64,000 nt of DNA, taken from positions 124,001 to 188,000 of the forward strand of contig NZ_JACHLE010000004.1 in NCBI RefSeq assembly GCF_014204415.1, in the 5' to 3' direction. Of this stretch, positions 26,941 to 35,782 are shown one piece after another. The notes beneath the pieces are model-generated. The model made no database searches. It saw nothing but the letters and a program-made list of their open reading frames with translations, and was not told the DNA's origin. The stretch is from Chryseobacterium defluvii (GTDB lineage Bacteria; Bacteroidota; Bacteroidia; Flavobacteriales; Weeksellaceae). The first letter of the stretch is position 1; each line of letters begins with the position of its first letter. The translations under genes were made by a program, and so were the position numbers.

Positions 26941-28378
26941 GTATTTAAAGAAGACAAAAATTATCGCAACACTGGGACCCGCTTCCTCATCTAAAGAAGT
27001 AATGCTAGGGCTTATGAAGGCTGGTGTTGACATTTTCAGAATAAATTTTTCACACGCAGATTACGATTTAGTCCGAAGCAATATTGAAATCATCAGGGAA
27101 CTTAACAGAGAATATGGTTTTTCAGTGGGTATTTTGGGAGACTTGCAAGGCCCTAAATTAAGAGTAGGTGTTGTAAAAGAAGGTTCCTATCTTAATCCGG
27201 GTGATGTTCTTACCTTCACCAATGAAAAAATAGAGGGGGATTCCACCAAGGTCTATATGACGTATCAGCAGTTTCCCCAAGACGTTAAAGAAGGCGAAAG
27301 GATCCTTATTGATGATGGAAAGCTTGTACTGGAGGTTATTGAAACCAATGGAAAAGACACTGTAAGAGCTAAAACAATCCAAGGGGGCCCGTTAAGCTCT
27401 AAAAAAGGAGTTAACCTTCCTAATACGAACGTTTCCCTTCCTGCTTTAACAGAAAAGGATGTACAGGACGCCAATTTCATGATGGATATGGAGGTAGACT
27501 GGATTGCTCTTTCATTCGTTCGTCATGCACAGGATATTATCGATCTTAAAGAACTTATAAAAAATCACCCGAACGGTAAATTCAAAACTCCTATCATTGC
27601 GAAGATTGAAAAGCCAGAAGGGGTAAAAAATATTGAGCAGATCCTACTGGAATGCGACGGACTGATGGTTGCCCGCGGAGATCTGGGTGTGGAAGTCCCT
27701 ATGGAAGAGGTTCCTGCCATTCAGAAAACCTTAGTGGAAAAAGCCAGATTCTATTCCAAGCCTGTGATCATTGCCACCCAGATGATGGAGACGATGATCA
27801 ACAGTTTAACTCCTACAAGAGCTGAGGTGAATGACGTTGCCAACTCCGTTTTAGATGGTGCTGATGCAGTAATGCTTTCAGGAGAAACTTCTGTAGGAAG
27901 ATATCCTGTTCAGGTAGTGGAAAATATGGCTAAAATTGTGAAGAACATTGAAATGACCCATTTCTATCAGCACAAAAATGAGCCGATCGAGAAAGATTAT
28001 AACTGCATCGATGAGAGGTTTATTACCAACAGGGTATGTCTGGCAGCAGTTAGAATTGCTAAAACAACCAACGTCTCTGCAATCGTTACATTAACACATT
28101 CAGGATACACTGCCTTCCAGCTTGCAGCACATAGGCCTAACTCTCATATCATTGTTTACAGTGGTAACAAAAGAGTGATCACCATGCTGAACCTTCTTTG
28201 GGGAGTTCATGCCTATTATTATGACATGAAGAAGCCTACGGATGAAACGATCGTGCAAGTAAATATGCTGACCCACAACTACGGGTATATCGAAACAGGA
28301 GACTTTGTCATCAACATCAATGCAACTCCGTCATATGAAGGCGGAAAAACCAATACATTGAGATTAACTACGGTTTAA
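26933..28378 (+). CDS. pyk: Pyruvate kinase
   Basis: 481 residues. The glycolytic enzyme that makes ATP and pyruvate from phosphoenolpyruvate. Visible motifs are TKIIATLGPAS, FRINFSHA, ILGDLQGPKLRVG, and the active-site stretch IIAKIEKPEGVKNIEQIL with DGLMVARGDLGVEVP and the metal/substrate motif TQMMETMI. The C-terminal allosteric domain is present. It is last in the acpP-led series and is closed by a bidirectional terminator. Confidence 0.98.
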   Translation: MNKYLKKTKIIATLGPASSSKEVMLGLMKAGVDIFRINFSHADYDLVRSNIEIIRELNREYGFSVGILGDLQGPKLRVGVVKEGSYLNPGDVLTFTNEKIEGDSTKVYMTYQQFPQDVKEGERILIDDGKLVLEVIETNGKDTVRAKTIQGGPLSSKKGVNLPNTNVSLPALTEKDVQDANFMMDMEVDWIALSFVRHAQDIIDLKELIKNHPNGKFKTPIIAKIEKPEGVKNIEQILLECDGLMVARGDLGVEVPMEEVPAIQKTLVEKARFYSKPVIIATQMMETMINSLTPTRAEVNDVANSVLDGADAVMLSGETSVGRYPVQVVENMAKIVKNIEMTHFYQHKNEPIEKDYNCIDERFITNRVCLAAVRIAKTTNVSAIVTLTHSGYTAFQLAAHRPNSHIIVYSGNKRVITMLNLLWGVHAYYYDMKKPTDETIVQVNMLTHNYGYIETGDFVININATPSYEGGKTNTLRLTTV

Positions 28379-28415
28379 AAATATAGCAAAAAGGCAAAAG
28401 AGTAAATTTGCAATT

Positions 28416-28458
28416 AAAAATAAAGAACTCCCGAAAATTTCGGGAGTTCTTTATTTTT
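28416..28458. terminator. Bidirectional terminator between pyk and aldehyde dehydrogenase
   Basis: A 19 bp stem (28416-28434 with 28440-28458) flanked by A-rich and T-rich ends serves the two convergent genes. Confidence 0.92.
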
Positions 28459-28470
28459 AGATGTATCTGC

Positions 28471-29763
28471 TTAGTTTCCTACAATGGTCTTTGCGGTTAC
28501 GAATTCTTTTAAGGCTAATAATGAGAGTTCTGTCCCGTATCCAGAAGCTTTTGTCCCTCCGAAAGGAAAACGGGGATCAGAGCTCGTCATTCTGTTGATA
28601 TTTACTGTTCCGGATTCTAAACCTTCAATAAAAAACTGCTGGCGTTCTCTGTTTTTAGTCCAAACAGAATTAGAAAGCCCGAATGGAATATCATTGGCCA
28701 TCTGTAATGCCTCATGATCATTTTGGGCAATCATTACCATTCCCAAAGGCCCAAACAGTTCTTCCTGCAGGATAGGATTTCCTTCTTTCACCCTTATTAA
28801 CCCCGGTTTGAACTCAGTATCAGAAATCCTTTCCAAAGGAATGATGATCTCTGCACCATGCTCAAGAGCTTTTTTAAACTGGCCCTCCAGATCATCCGCA
28901 AGATCCGGCCTTGCCATTCCTGCCAGCTTAGTATCTTTATTCATGGGATCTCCCGGAGTATATTTTTTATATTCCTCTATAAATTTAGGAAGAAACTCAT
29001 CTTCGATTTTCTCCTCAATAATGAACCTTTTTGCAGCAACACAGGTCTGCCCGCAATTCTGAAGCCTTGCCCAGGCTCCTGTTTTCGCCGCTTCGTCCAG
29101 ATCAGCATCATCCAAAACAATAAAGGCATCACTTCCACCCAATTCAAGCAAAGACTTCTTAATATTCAGCCCCGCAATAGAAGCTACTTCTCCCCCAGCC
29201 TTTCCACTTCCTGTCAGGCTTACTCCTTTTATGGTTTCATGTTCCAGAATTTCTTTTACTTCTCTATGTCCTACCTCTAAATTCTGAAAAACCCCTTCAG
29301 GGAAACCGGCTTCTTCAAATACTTTTTCAATGGCATTTCCGCTTCCGAAGCAGATGGAAGCATGTTTTAAAACGACCGTATTACCTGATAAAATTGCAGG
29401 AACAGCAAATCTTAGTACCTGCCAGAAGGGGAAATTCCAAGGCATAACGCCTAAGATCACTCCTTTCGGAATATAATGTATCTCAGAAAATGCATATTCA
29501 GAATCTACTTTCTCAGGTTTTAATACATCTTCGGATTTTGCATAATAATTCATCATTAAAGCACATTTCTCTACTTCAGCAATAGATTGGGAAATGGGCT
29601 TGTTCATTTCCATAGTGATCATTTCACCATATTTTCCTGAATGGTTCTTTAAAATTTCGACTGCTTTTGAGATGAGCTCCTGTCTTTCTTCAAATGGTAC
29701 TTTTTTCCATTCTGAAAAAGTATGATCTGCTTTAATGAGTTTATTTTCAATTGATTGTTCCAT
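28471..29763 (-). CDS. NAD(P)-dependent aldehyde dehydrogenase, succinate-semialdehyde type
   Basis: 430 residues, about 30 shorter than E. coli Sad/YneI because the N-terminal strand is lacking. The cofactor motif PWNFPFWQVLRF, the catalytic Glu in LLELGGSDAFIV, the nucleophilic Cys in NCGQTCVAAKRF and the C-terminal PFGGTKASGYGTE are all present. It oxidises a semialdehyde, most likely succinate semialdehyde, to the acid. The neighbouring hut genes lead to glutamate, so a link to glutamate/GABA catabolism is possible but not shown. A palindrome lies just upstream. Confidence 0.85.
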   Translation of the reverse strand: MEQSIENKLIKADHTFSEWKKVPFEERQELISKAVEILKNHSGKYGEMITMEMNKPISQSIAEVEKCALMMNYYAKSEDVLKPEKVDSEYAFSEIHYIPKGVILGVMPWNFPFWQVLRFAVPAILSGNTVVLKHASICFGSGNAIEKVFEEAGFPEGVFQNLEVGHREVKEILEHETIKGVSLTGSGKAGGEVASIAGLNIKKSLLELGGSDAFIVLDDADLDEAAKTGAWARLQNCGQTCVAAKRFIIEEKIEDEFLPKFIEEYKKYTPGDPMNKDTKLAGMARPDLADDLEGQFKKALEHGAEIIIPLERISDTEFKPGLIRVKEGNPILQEELFGPLGMVMIAQNDHEALQMANDIPFGLSNSVWTKNRERQQFFIEGLESGTVNINRMTSSDPRFPFGGTKASGYGTELSLLALKEFVTAKTIVGN

Positions 29764-29787
29764 GATGTATTTCTTAAAATAATATAG

Positions 29788-29815
29788 TCATGCTTTTTCC
29801 TTTACAAAAGCATGA
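29788..29815. repeat. 10 bp inverted repeat upstream of the aldehyde dehydrogenase gene
   Basis: TCATGCTTTT (29788-29797) and AAAAGCATGA (29806-29815) are perfect inverted copies with an 8-base spacer, 25 bases before the ATG. There is no T-run, so an operator is as likely as a terminator for hutG. Confidence 0.5.
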
Positions 29816-29886
29816 TGAAAGCAACAAATTTTGTTCCTTAAGCGTCAACAGTAGAATGATTTTCTCTATCGGAAAGGTAAGCTATG

Positions 29887-30807
29887 TTATATCATCAGCC
29901 ATTCATTGACGAGGCTGGCAGCCAGCCTGGCCGTACGATCCTGGATATCATAAGACGGATTGACCTCGGCAACATCCAATGCAACAAGCTTTTGATTTTT
30001 TAAAATATGCCTGTAAAAATGCATAAAGGCAGCATCAGCAAAAATACCGTTATAGGCAGATGCCGAAACACCCGGTGCTATGGATGCATTAAAAACATCC
30101 ATACAGATGGTAAGATAGACAACATCCACTTCATCCAGCAGATCATCAATACGCTGATAAACTGATGGCAGATTCTCAAAAAACAATTCGTCAGCCAGAA
30201 TATATTTCATCCCAAACTGATGAGCTGCATCAAATAATTTTAACGTATTGGAATTTCTCTGGATCCCTATATGTAAAGAATATATTTCTCCTTCCTGAAC
30301 AATCTGCCAGAAGCCTGTCCCCGAACTGGCTCCTACTCCGTTTTCCGGCTGCCTGTTATCAAAATGGGCATCTATATTAATGATCCCTATCTTCTTATCA
30401 GGGAAAGCTTTTCTGATCCCCGAATAATGGGCATAGGTAACTTCATGGCCTCCTCCCAGTACAAGAGACTTCCCGCCTTTTTGAAGGGTTTTCGAAACCT
30501 TTTCTGCAAGATTATCCTGCGTACTTTCCAGATTCTGGTCATCACAGCTGATATTTCCAAAGTCAAGAAATGAAAAATCAGGAAGGATCACCGGAAAGTT
30601 GGCCATATTTTTCCTGATCACATCCGGGGCATCTTTCGCACCTTCCCTTCCTTTATTTCGTTTCACCCCTTCATCAACTGCGAATCCATGTAAAACGAAA
30701 TCATTCTTTGAAATATTTTCGTAGTTATTTTCTTCTTTTATTCTTTGAAAAACCCTGTGAAAAAGAGGTTCTTCACCATCCAATCTGCCTTGCCAAATAT
30801 TGTTCAT
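29887..30807 (-). CDS. hutG: Formimidoylglutamase (arginase family)
   Basis: 306 residues. Arginase/agmatinase-fold motifs with manganese ligands: GGGHEVTYAHY, NIDAHFDNR and a second metal site in VYLTICMDVFNASIAPG. The end VNPSYDIQDRTARLAASLV is typical of HutG. It hydrolyses N-formimidoyl-glutamate to glutamate and formamide, the last step of the hut pathway. It follows hutI by 94 bases that hold a long inverted repeat. hutH and hutU are not in the window. Confidence 0.9.
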   Translation of the reverse strand: MNNIWQGRLDGEEPLFHRVFQRIKEENNYENISKNDFVLHGFAVDEGVKRNKGREGAKDAPDVIRKNMANFPVILPDFSFLDFGNISCDDQNLESTQDNLAEKVSKTLQKGGKSLVLGGGHEVTYAHYSGIRKAFPDKKIGIINIDAHFDNRQPENGVGASSGTGFWQIVQEGEIYSLHIGIQRNSNTLKLFDAAHQFGMKYILADELFFENLPSVYQRIDDLLDEVDVVYLTICMDVFNASIAPGVSASAYNGIFADAAFMHFYRHILKNQKLVALDVAEVNPSYDIQDRTARLAASLVNEWLMI

Positions 30808-30825
30808 ACTTAATTAATTGCGTAT

Positions 30826-30895
30826 AGTTTGTCATGCTGTAAGCATCTAAATAACTTATATAATGTGAGTTGAGATTCTTACAGCACGACAAACT
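30826..30895. repeat. REP-like imperfect inverted repeat between hutI and hutG
   Basis: A 23-base left arm (30826-30848, containing GTCATGCTGTAAGCATCT) and a right arm (30873-30895) are inverted copies with 21 of 23 matches, spaced by 24 bases. Related single arms occur at 32183-32205 and 58070-58092. Confidence 0.8.
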
Positions 30896-30901
30896 GTAAG
30901 T

Positions 30902-32125
30902 TTAAATCCTATCTCCATTAATATATACATTTTCAGTTTTCAGGCTCCCCTGATGATACAGGACATTCTGAAAATTATTGGTTTTAAATGTTACAAAATC
31001 CGCCTTCCAGCCGTTTTCCAGTCTTCCTCTGCCTTCTAAGCCAAGTGCAAAAGCCGAGCGGAAAGTTATACCAGCCAAAACTTCAGCTGTGGTCAACTTT
31101 TCGTAAGCTGCTAAAATAGAAGCCTGGGTTATTAAATTTCCCATTGGGGCAGAGCCCGGGTTCCAATCACTTGCAATGGCTAAAATAGCTCCTGCATCCA
31201 ACAATTTCCTCGCCGGGGTAAACTTTTCTCCTAAACCTAAACTTGCTCCCGGTAAAGCAGTTGCTACGGTATCGGACTGTGCCAGAAATTTAATATCTTC
31301 TTCAACGGTTGCTTCCAGATGATCCGCAGATCTCGCTCCTACTTCCACTGCAATCCTTGAACTTCCCGGTGTAAACTGGTCTGCATGAACGGTAATTTCA
31401 AAACCTAATTCTTTAGTTTTAAGGAGAAAATCTTTACTTTCTTCGGGTTGAAAAGCTGACTTCTCAATAAAAATATCCACACGCTTTGCCAGATTTTCTT
31501 CTTTTACTTTTGGCAGGATTTTGGTAATGATATAATTCAGATATTCCTGATTATTTCCTTCAAAATCTCTTGGTTTAAGATGAGCCGAAAGACATGTTGG
31601 GACAAGCGTTGCCTCAGTTTTCTCCTGAGCTTTTTTGATCATTTTCAACATTTTAAGCTCATTCTCAACATCCAGACCATAGCCGCTTTTAATTTCAATT
31701 GTTGTGATTCCCAAAGCAATCAGAAAATCAATCCTTTCTAATAAAGTTTTCAGCAATTCTTCTTCGGAAGCATTTCTAGTATGCTGTACGGAGCTCCAGA
31801 TCCCACCTCCGCTTTCGGCAATTTCCAGATATGTTTTTCCGGCATTGCGCATGGCAAAATCATTGGCCCGGTTTCCTCCGAAACAAATATGGGTATGGGA
31901 ATCTACAAAAGCAGGAAGCGCTATTTGTTCCCCTTCTGTTGATTCGATTTCTGCATCCTGGTATTCGATCTTTAATGCTTCAAAATCACCCGTCTTCTGA
32001 ACTTTACCATCATTGATTAAAATGCCTCCATCAGTAATAATTTCAAGCTGTTCATCAGATAATTTTCCTCTTAAAGAAAGGTTCGAAAGCGTCACGATCT
32101 GCTTAAATGGTCCTATTAATTTCAT
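30902..32125 (-). CDS. hutI: Imidazolonepropionase
   Basis: 407 residues. Amidohydrolase-family zinc motifs DSHTHICFGGNR (about residues 76-87), His in EITVHADQF (about 242) and the later Asp in LAIASDWNPGSAP (about 318). It opens the ring of 4-imidazolone-5-propionate to give formimidoylglutamate in histidine degradation. It is upstream of hutG on the same strand. No clear TAnnTTTG promoter was seen in front. Confidence 0.93.
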   Translation of the reverse strand: MKLIGPFKQIVTLSNLSLRGKLSDEQLEIITDGGILINDGKVQKTGDFEALKIEYQDAEIESTEGEQIALPAFVDSHTHICFGGNRANDFAMRNAGKTYLEIAESGGGIWSSVQHTRNASEEELLKTLLERIDFLIALGITTIEIKSGYGLDVENELKMLKMIKKAQEKTEATLVPTCLSAHLKPRDFEGNNQEYLNYIITKILPKVKEENLAKRVDIFIEKSAFQPEESKDFLLKTKELGFEITVHADQFTPGSSRIAVEVGARSADHLEATVEEDIKFLAQSDTVATALPGASLGLGEKFTPARKLLDAGAILAIASDWNPGSAPMGNLITQASILAAYEKLTTAEVLAGITFRSAFALGLEGRGRLENGWKADFVTFKTNNFQNVLYHQGSLKTENVYINGDRI

Positions 32126-32182
32126 CAGGTCTTAAGGTTATGGCTAGGTTTAAATATTTGTTTTCTATAATTTATGTTGTTC

Positions 32183-32205
32183 AGATGCTTACAGTATGAC
32201 AAAGT
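32183..32205. repeat. Single REP-like arm upstream of hutI
   Basis: The minus-strand reading TTTGTCATACTGTAAGCATC matches the hutI-hutG arm with 21 of 23 bases over the full arm. A degraded second arm may lie near 32238-32262. Confidence 0.65.
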
Positions 32206-32369
32206 GTATCTTATCTATTCTATGCATATATAAAGTTTGCCATTTCCTGAGAATCCGATTACGTTAAACAGAACATTAATATTTTCAATCTTATTTTCCC
32301 TCAAAAATACTTAAAATATCCCGATTTTAAACCGTAAACTTTGAATCCTGAACTTTAGACTAAATTTCC

Positions 32370-32377
32370 TATCTTTG
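32370..32377 (+). promoter_or_regulatory. -7 element of ruvB (TATCTTTG)
   Basis: TATCTTTG, 19 bases before the ruvB ATG. It heads the ruvB-to-coaE series. Confidence 0.75.
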
Positions 32378-32396
32378 AGGTAAATGAAATGATTTA

Positions 32397-33419
32397 ATGC
32401 CTGATTTTTTACATCCGGATAAAGATAATTATTCCCGTGAAGAGCTTTTACAGGAAGAACAGATACGTCCGCAGAGTTTCAAAGATTTTGCCGGACAAAG
32501 AAAAACGTTAGAGAATCTGGAGGTTTTTGTTACTGCAGCCAAAAAAAGGGGGTCTGCTCTCGATCATGTCCTTTTACATGGTCCTCCCGGTTTGGGTAAA
32601 ACCACCCTGGCTCATATCATTGCCAATGAATTGGGTGTAAACTGCAGAATTACATCCGGACCTGTTTTGGACAAACCCGGAAGTTTAGCAGGCTTACTGA
32701 CGAATCTTGAAGAAAATGATGTGCTTTTCATTGATGAGATCCATCGCCTGTCCCCTGTTGTGGAAGAATATCTGTATTCTGCTATGGAGGATTATAAAAT
32801 TGATATCATGCTGGAGACCGGCCCGAATGCGAGAAGTGTCCAGATCGGTTTAAATCCTTTTACTCTGGTGGGAGCCACCACAAGAAGCGGGATGCTTACC
32901 AAGCCTATGCTGGCGAGATTCGGGATCCAGAGCAGACTGGAATATTATACGATCGAGCTTTTATCAATGATCATTCAAAGGAGTTCGAGAGTTCTGGGAG
33001 TAAAAATTTATGAAGATGCAGCGATTGAAATTGCAAGAAGAAGCCGGGGAACACCCAGAATTGCCAATGCACTCTTGAGAAGGGTAAGGGACTTTGCTGA
33101 GATAAAGGGTAATGGAGAAATTGAGATCAATATTACAAAATATGCGTTGAATTCCCTGAATGTAGATGAATTCGGGCTTGATGAGATGGATAATAAGATC
33201 ATGCGGGTGATGATTGAAAACTTTAAGGGAAAACCTGTCGGGATTTCGGCTTTAGCTACATCTATTGGGGAAAATCCGGAAACCCTGGAAGAAGTGTATG
33301 AACCTTTCCTGATCCAGGAAGGATTCATCATTCGTACGCCAAGAGGAAGGGAAGCTACGGAAAAGGCATATCAGCATTTAAAAATTTCCAGACCCAAAAA
33401 TCCGGGAGAATTGTTTTAA
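32397..33419 (+). CDS. ruvB: Holliday junction branch migration helicase RuvB
   Basis: 340 residues. AAA+ ATPase with Walker [13 protein letters not shown] (about residues 62-73), Walker [11 protein letters not shown] (about 112-121), the sensor region GATTRSGML, and the winged-helix end [20 protein letters not shown]. It drives branch migration at recombination junctions with RuvA. It is followed by three genes with gaps of 5, 11 and 9 bases. Confidence 0.98.
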   Translation: MPDFLHPDKDNYSREELLQEEQIRPQSFKDFAGQRKTLENLEVFVTAAKKRGSALDHVLLHGPPGLGKTTLAHIIANELGVNCRITSGPVLDKPGSLAGLLTNLEENDVLFIDEIHRLSPVVEEYLYSAMEDYKIDIMLETGPNARSVQIGLNPFTLVGATTRSGMLTKPMLARFGIQSRLEYYTIELLSMIIQRSSRVLGVKIYEDAAIEIARRSRGTPRIANALLRRVRDFAEIKGNGEIEINITKYALNSLNVDEFGLDEMDNKIMRVMIENFKGKPVGISALATSIGENPETLEEVYEPFLIQEGFIIRTPRGREATEKAYQHLKISRPKNPGELF

Positions 33420-33424
33420 AAGAT

Positions 33425-34036
33425 ATGTATATTCCCAAATTATATAAAAGCGAAGATTATACTGTGATGAAAGAGATCATCAGAGAGAATGCTTTTGCAT
33501 TGCTCATTTCGTCAGTGGATAAAATCAGGGCTACGCATTCAATGATGATGCTGAATGAGGACGATCCGGAACATATTTATCTGGAAACTCATATTTCAAA
33601 AGCCAATCCGCAGGCAAAAATCCTGAAAAACGGCGATGAAGTCCTTTGTGATTTTTTAGGAGCTCATACTTACATTTCCAGCAGCTGGTATGATCATATC
33701 AATGTATCTACATGGAATTATGAAGCGGTTCAGATCTATGGAAAGGTAGAACTGATGAACCGGGAAGAACTATATAATCATCTTGAAAAACTAACCTATA
33801 CATACGAAAAAGTTCAGCAATGCCCGGTATTCGTCAAAGATATGGGCCGGGAATATGTGGAAAAGGAAATGAAAGGAGCTTTTGGGATAAAAATAATCCC
33901 TGCTGAAATATTTATTAAACAAAAACTTTCCCAAAACAGAAAAGAAGCAGATTTTCAGAATATTATTTACCATCTTGAAAAGTCAGATAACGATGGAAGA
34001 AAAATCGCTGAGAAAATGAAACTATTAAAAAAATAA
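33425..34036 (+). CDS. FMN-binding PaiB-family protein
   Basis: 203 residues. The PaiB signature is clear: MYIPKLYK at the start, HISKANPQAKIL and CDFLGAHTYISSSWY with STWNYEAVQIYG. The fold is a flavin-reductase-like split barrel that binds FMN. In Bacillus PaiB is linked to control of degradative enzymes and sporulation, but the biochemical role is uncertain. It is probably co-transcribed with ruvB. Confidence 0.88.
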   Translation: MYIPKLYKSEDYTVMKEIIRENAFALLISSVDKIRATHSMMMLNEDDPEHIYLETHISKANPQAKILKNGDEVLCDFLGAHTYISSSWYDHINVSTWNYEAVQIYGKVELMNREELYNHLEKLTYTYEKVQQCPVFVKDMGREYVEKEMKGAFGIKIIPAEIFIKQKLSQNRKEADFQNIIYHLEKSDNDGRKIAEKMKLLKK

Positions 34037-34047
34037 ACAAATATTAT

Positions 34048-34914
34048 ATGAAGTTATATCCTATACAATGTGGAAAATTTAAGCTGGACGGAGGTGCCAT
34101 GTTCGGAGTCGTCCCGAAGAGTCTGTGGGAAAAGACTAATCCCGCAGACGAAAGAAATTTAATTGAACTGGGAACCCGGGCTTTGCTCATTGAAGACGGC
34201 AAAAAACTGATTTTAGTGGATTGCGGCCTCGGAAACAAACAGGATGAGAAGTTCTTTGGCCACTATTCTCTATGGGGCGATGACAATTTAGATAAAAACT
34301 TAAAAAAATATGGTTTTGTAAAAGAGGACATCACTGATGTTTTCCTGACGCATCTGCATTTTGACCATTGTGGCGGTGCCATTGAATGGAATGATGACAA
34401 GACAGGATACAGGCCTGCCTTTAAGAACGCCCAGTTCTGGACCAATGAAAACCACTGGCAATGGGCAACCGAACCTAACGCAAGGGAAAAAGCAAGTTTC
34501 CTGAAAGAAAATATCCTTCCTATGCAGGAAAGCGGACAACTCAACTTTTTACCGCTTCCAACCACCGGAAATTATGGTTTTGCCCCGGATCTGAAAATGG
34601 ATGTGATCTTTGTTGACGGGCATACGGAAAAGCAAATGCTTCCCGTAGTTCAATATCAGGAAAAAACTATTGTTTTTGCAGCCGACCTTATTCCTACTGC
34701 CGGACATATCAACCAAGTGTATGTGATGGGTTATGATACAAGGCCTCTTCTAACATTAGAGGAAAAAGGGAAGTTTTTAAAGCAATGTATCGACAATGAA
34801 TATCTGCTGTTCTTTGAGCACGATGCCCATCATGAACTTGCAAGCCTTAAAATGACCGACAAAGGGGTAAGGCTCGATGAGACCTATAGTTTTAATGAAG
34901 TTTTTGGATATTAA
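34048..34914 (+). CDS. Metallo-beta-lactamase-fold hydrolase
   Basis: 288 residues. The metal-binding HxHxDH motif is in THLHFDHCGGA (about residue 106), a second Asp in AADLIPTAGH (about 212) and a distal His in EHDAHHELA (about 257). It is likely a zinc hydrolase of the lactonase/glyoxalase-II-like branch. The substrate cannot be read. It sits 9 bases before coaE. Confidence 0.88.
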   Translation: MKLYPIQCGKFKLDGGAMFGVVPKSLWEKTNPADERNLIELGTRALLIEDGKKLILVDCGLGNKQDEKFFGHYSLWGDDNLDKNLKKYGFVKEDITDVFLTHLHFDHCGGAIEWNDDKTGYRPAFKNAQFWTNENHWQWATEPNAREKASFLKENILPMQESGQLNFLPLPTTGNYGFAPDLKMDVIFVDGHTEKQMLPVVQYQEKTIVFAADLIPTAGHINQVYVMGYDTRPLLTLEEKGKFLKQCIDNEYLLFFEHDAHHELASLKMTDKGVRLDETYSFNEVFGY

Positions 34915-34923
34915 TTTTTACAT

Positions 34924-35550
34924 ATGGAAGAATTATATTCAGAAGCAGCTAAGACAGAGCCACCGGCGAGGAAAATTATCGGTTTAACCGGAGGAATAGG
35001 TTCGGGGAAAACCACTGTTGCCCGTTTTATTGAGGAGCTCGGATTTCCGGTCTACTATTCTGATGACAGGGCAAAAACCATCGTTAATGATAATGAGGAG
35101 CTGAAAGTTAAGATCAAGGATCTTTTAGGAGAGCATGCCTATGACGAATCTGGTGTTTATGACCGGAAGTATGTGGCTGAAATGGTATTTAATAATGGCG
35201 ATCTTCTCCAAAAATTAAATGAAATTATCCATCCTGCAGTCCGGATAGATTTTGAAGAATGGGTAAAGAGACAGCCCCAATATATGGTTTTTAAGGAAAC
35301 GGCTCTATTATTTGAATTAAAACTTAACCTGCAATGCTATCGGTCAGTTTTGGTAACTGCGGAAGATAATATCAGAATAAAAAGGGTAATGGATCGTGAC
35401 GGCAAAACCTACCGGGAGGTACAGGCAGTCATGGAAAAGCAAATGCCTGAAAAAGATAAGATAAAACTCGCAGATTGTGTTATCTATAACAACACTAATC
35501 TGGAAGACCTGAAAGAGCAAACAGAAAAAATCATCTTCGGAATTGAATAA
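34924..35550 (+). CDS. coaE: Dephospho-CoA kinase
   Basis: 208 residues. P-loop GLTGGIGSGKTT (about residues 20-31), the CoA-binding stretch FPVYYSDDRAKTIV, and the lid/substrate region IHPAVRIDFEEWV. It phosphorylates dephospho-CoA in the last step of coenzyme A synthesis. It has an N-terminal extension of about 16 residues before the usual start. It ends the ruvB-led series and is followed by a strong terminator. Confidence 0.95.
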   Translation: MEELYSEAAKTEPPARKIIGLTGGIGSGKTTVARFIEELGFPVYYSDDRAKTIVNDNEELKVKIKDLLGEHAYDESGVYDRKYVAEMVFNNGDLLQKLNEIIHPAVRIDFEEWVKRQPQYMVFKETALLFELKLNLQCYRSVLVTAEDNIRIKRVMDRDGKTYREVQAVMEKQMPEKDKIKLADCVIYNNTNLEDLKEQTEKIIFGIE

Positions 35551-35553
35551 AAC

Positions 35554-35585
35554 AAAACCCGTCACTAGATTTCTGACGGGTTTTT
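35554..35585 (+). terminator. Terminator of coaE
   Basis: AAAACCCGTCA (35554-35564) pairs with TGACGGGTTTT (35574-35584), followed by T's. Confidence 0.92.
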
Positions 35586-35676
35586 CGTAGAGTATGACTA
35601 ACTCTATATAATACCACTATTTATTTTTCATTTGATTCTATCTTTTTTCCTTCCATTATAACTTCAATGATGAGGA

Positions 35677-35704
35677 GAGACTCTTCACTTTGTTCAGAAT
35701 GACA
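35677..35704. repeat. Possible dispersed-repeat arm
   Basis: The minus-strand reading TGTCATTCTGAACAAAGTGA resembles repeats scattered between genes in flavobacteria and shares TGTCAT-x-CTG with the arms near hutI. A single arm only. Confidence 0.4.
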
Positions 35705-35730
35705 ATTCAAATCAGTAAACTATAATACAA

Positions 35731-35763
35731 AAAAATAAGCCCTCATTTCTGAGAGCTTATTTT
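35731..35763 (-). terminator. Terminator of the metalloprotease gene
   Basis: AAAATAAGC (35732-35740) pairs with GCTTATTTT (35755-35763) below an inner 4 bp stem with one mismatch, and A/T tracts flank it. Confidence 0.75.
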
Positions 35764-35782
35764 ATTTATGAATGTTCAATTA

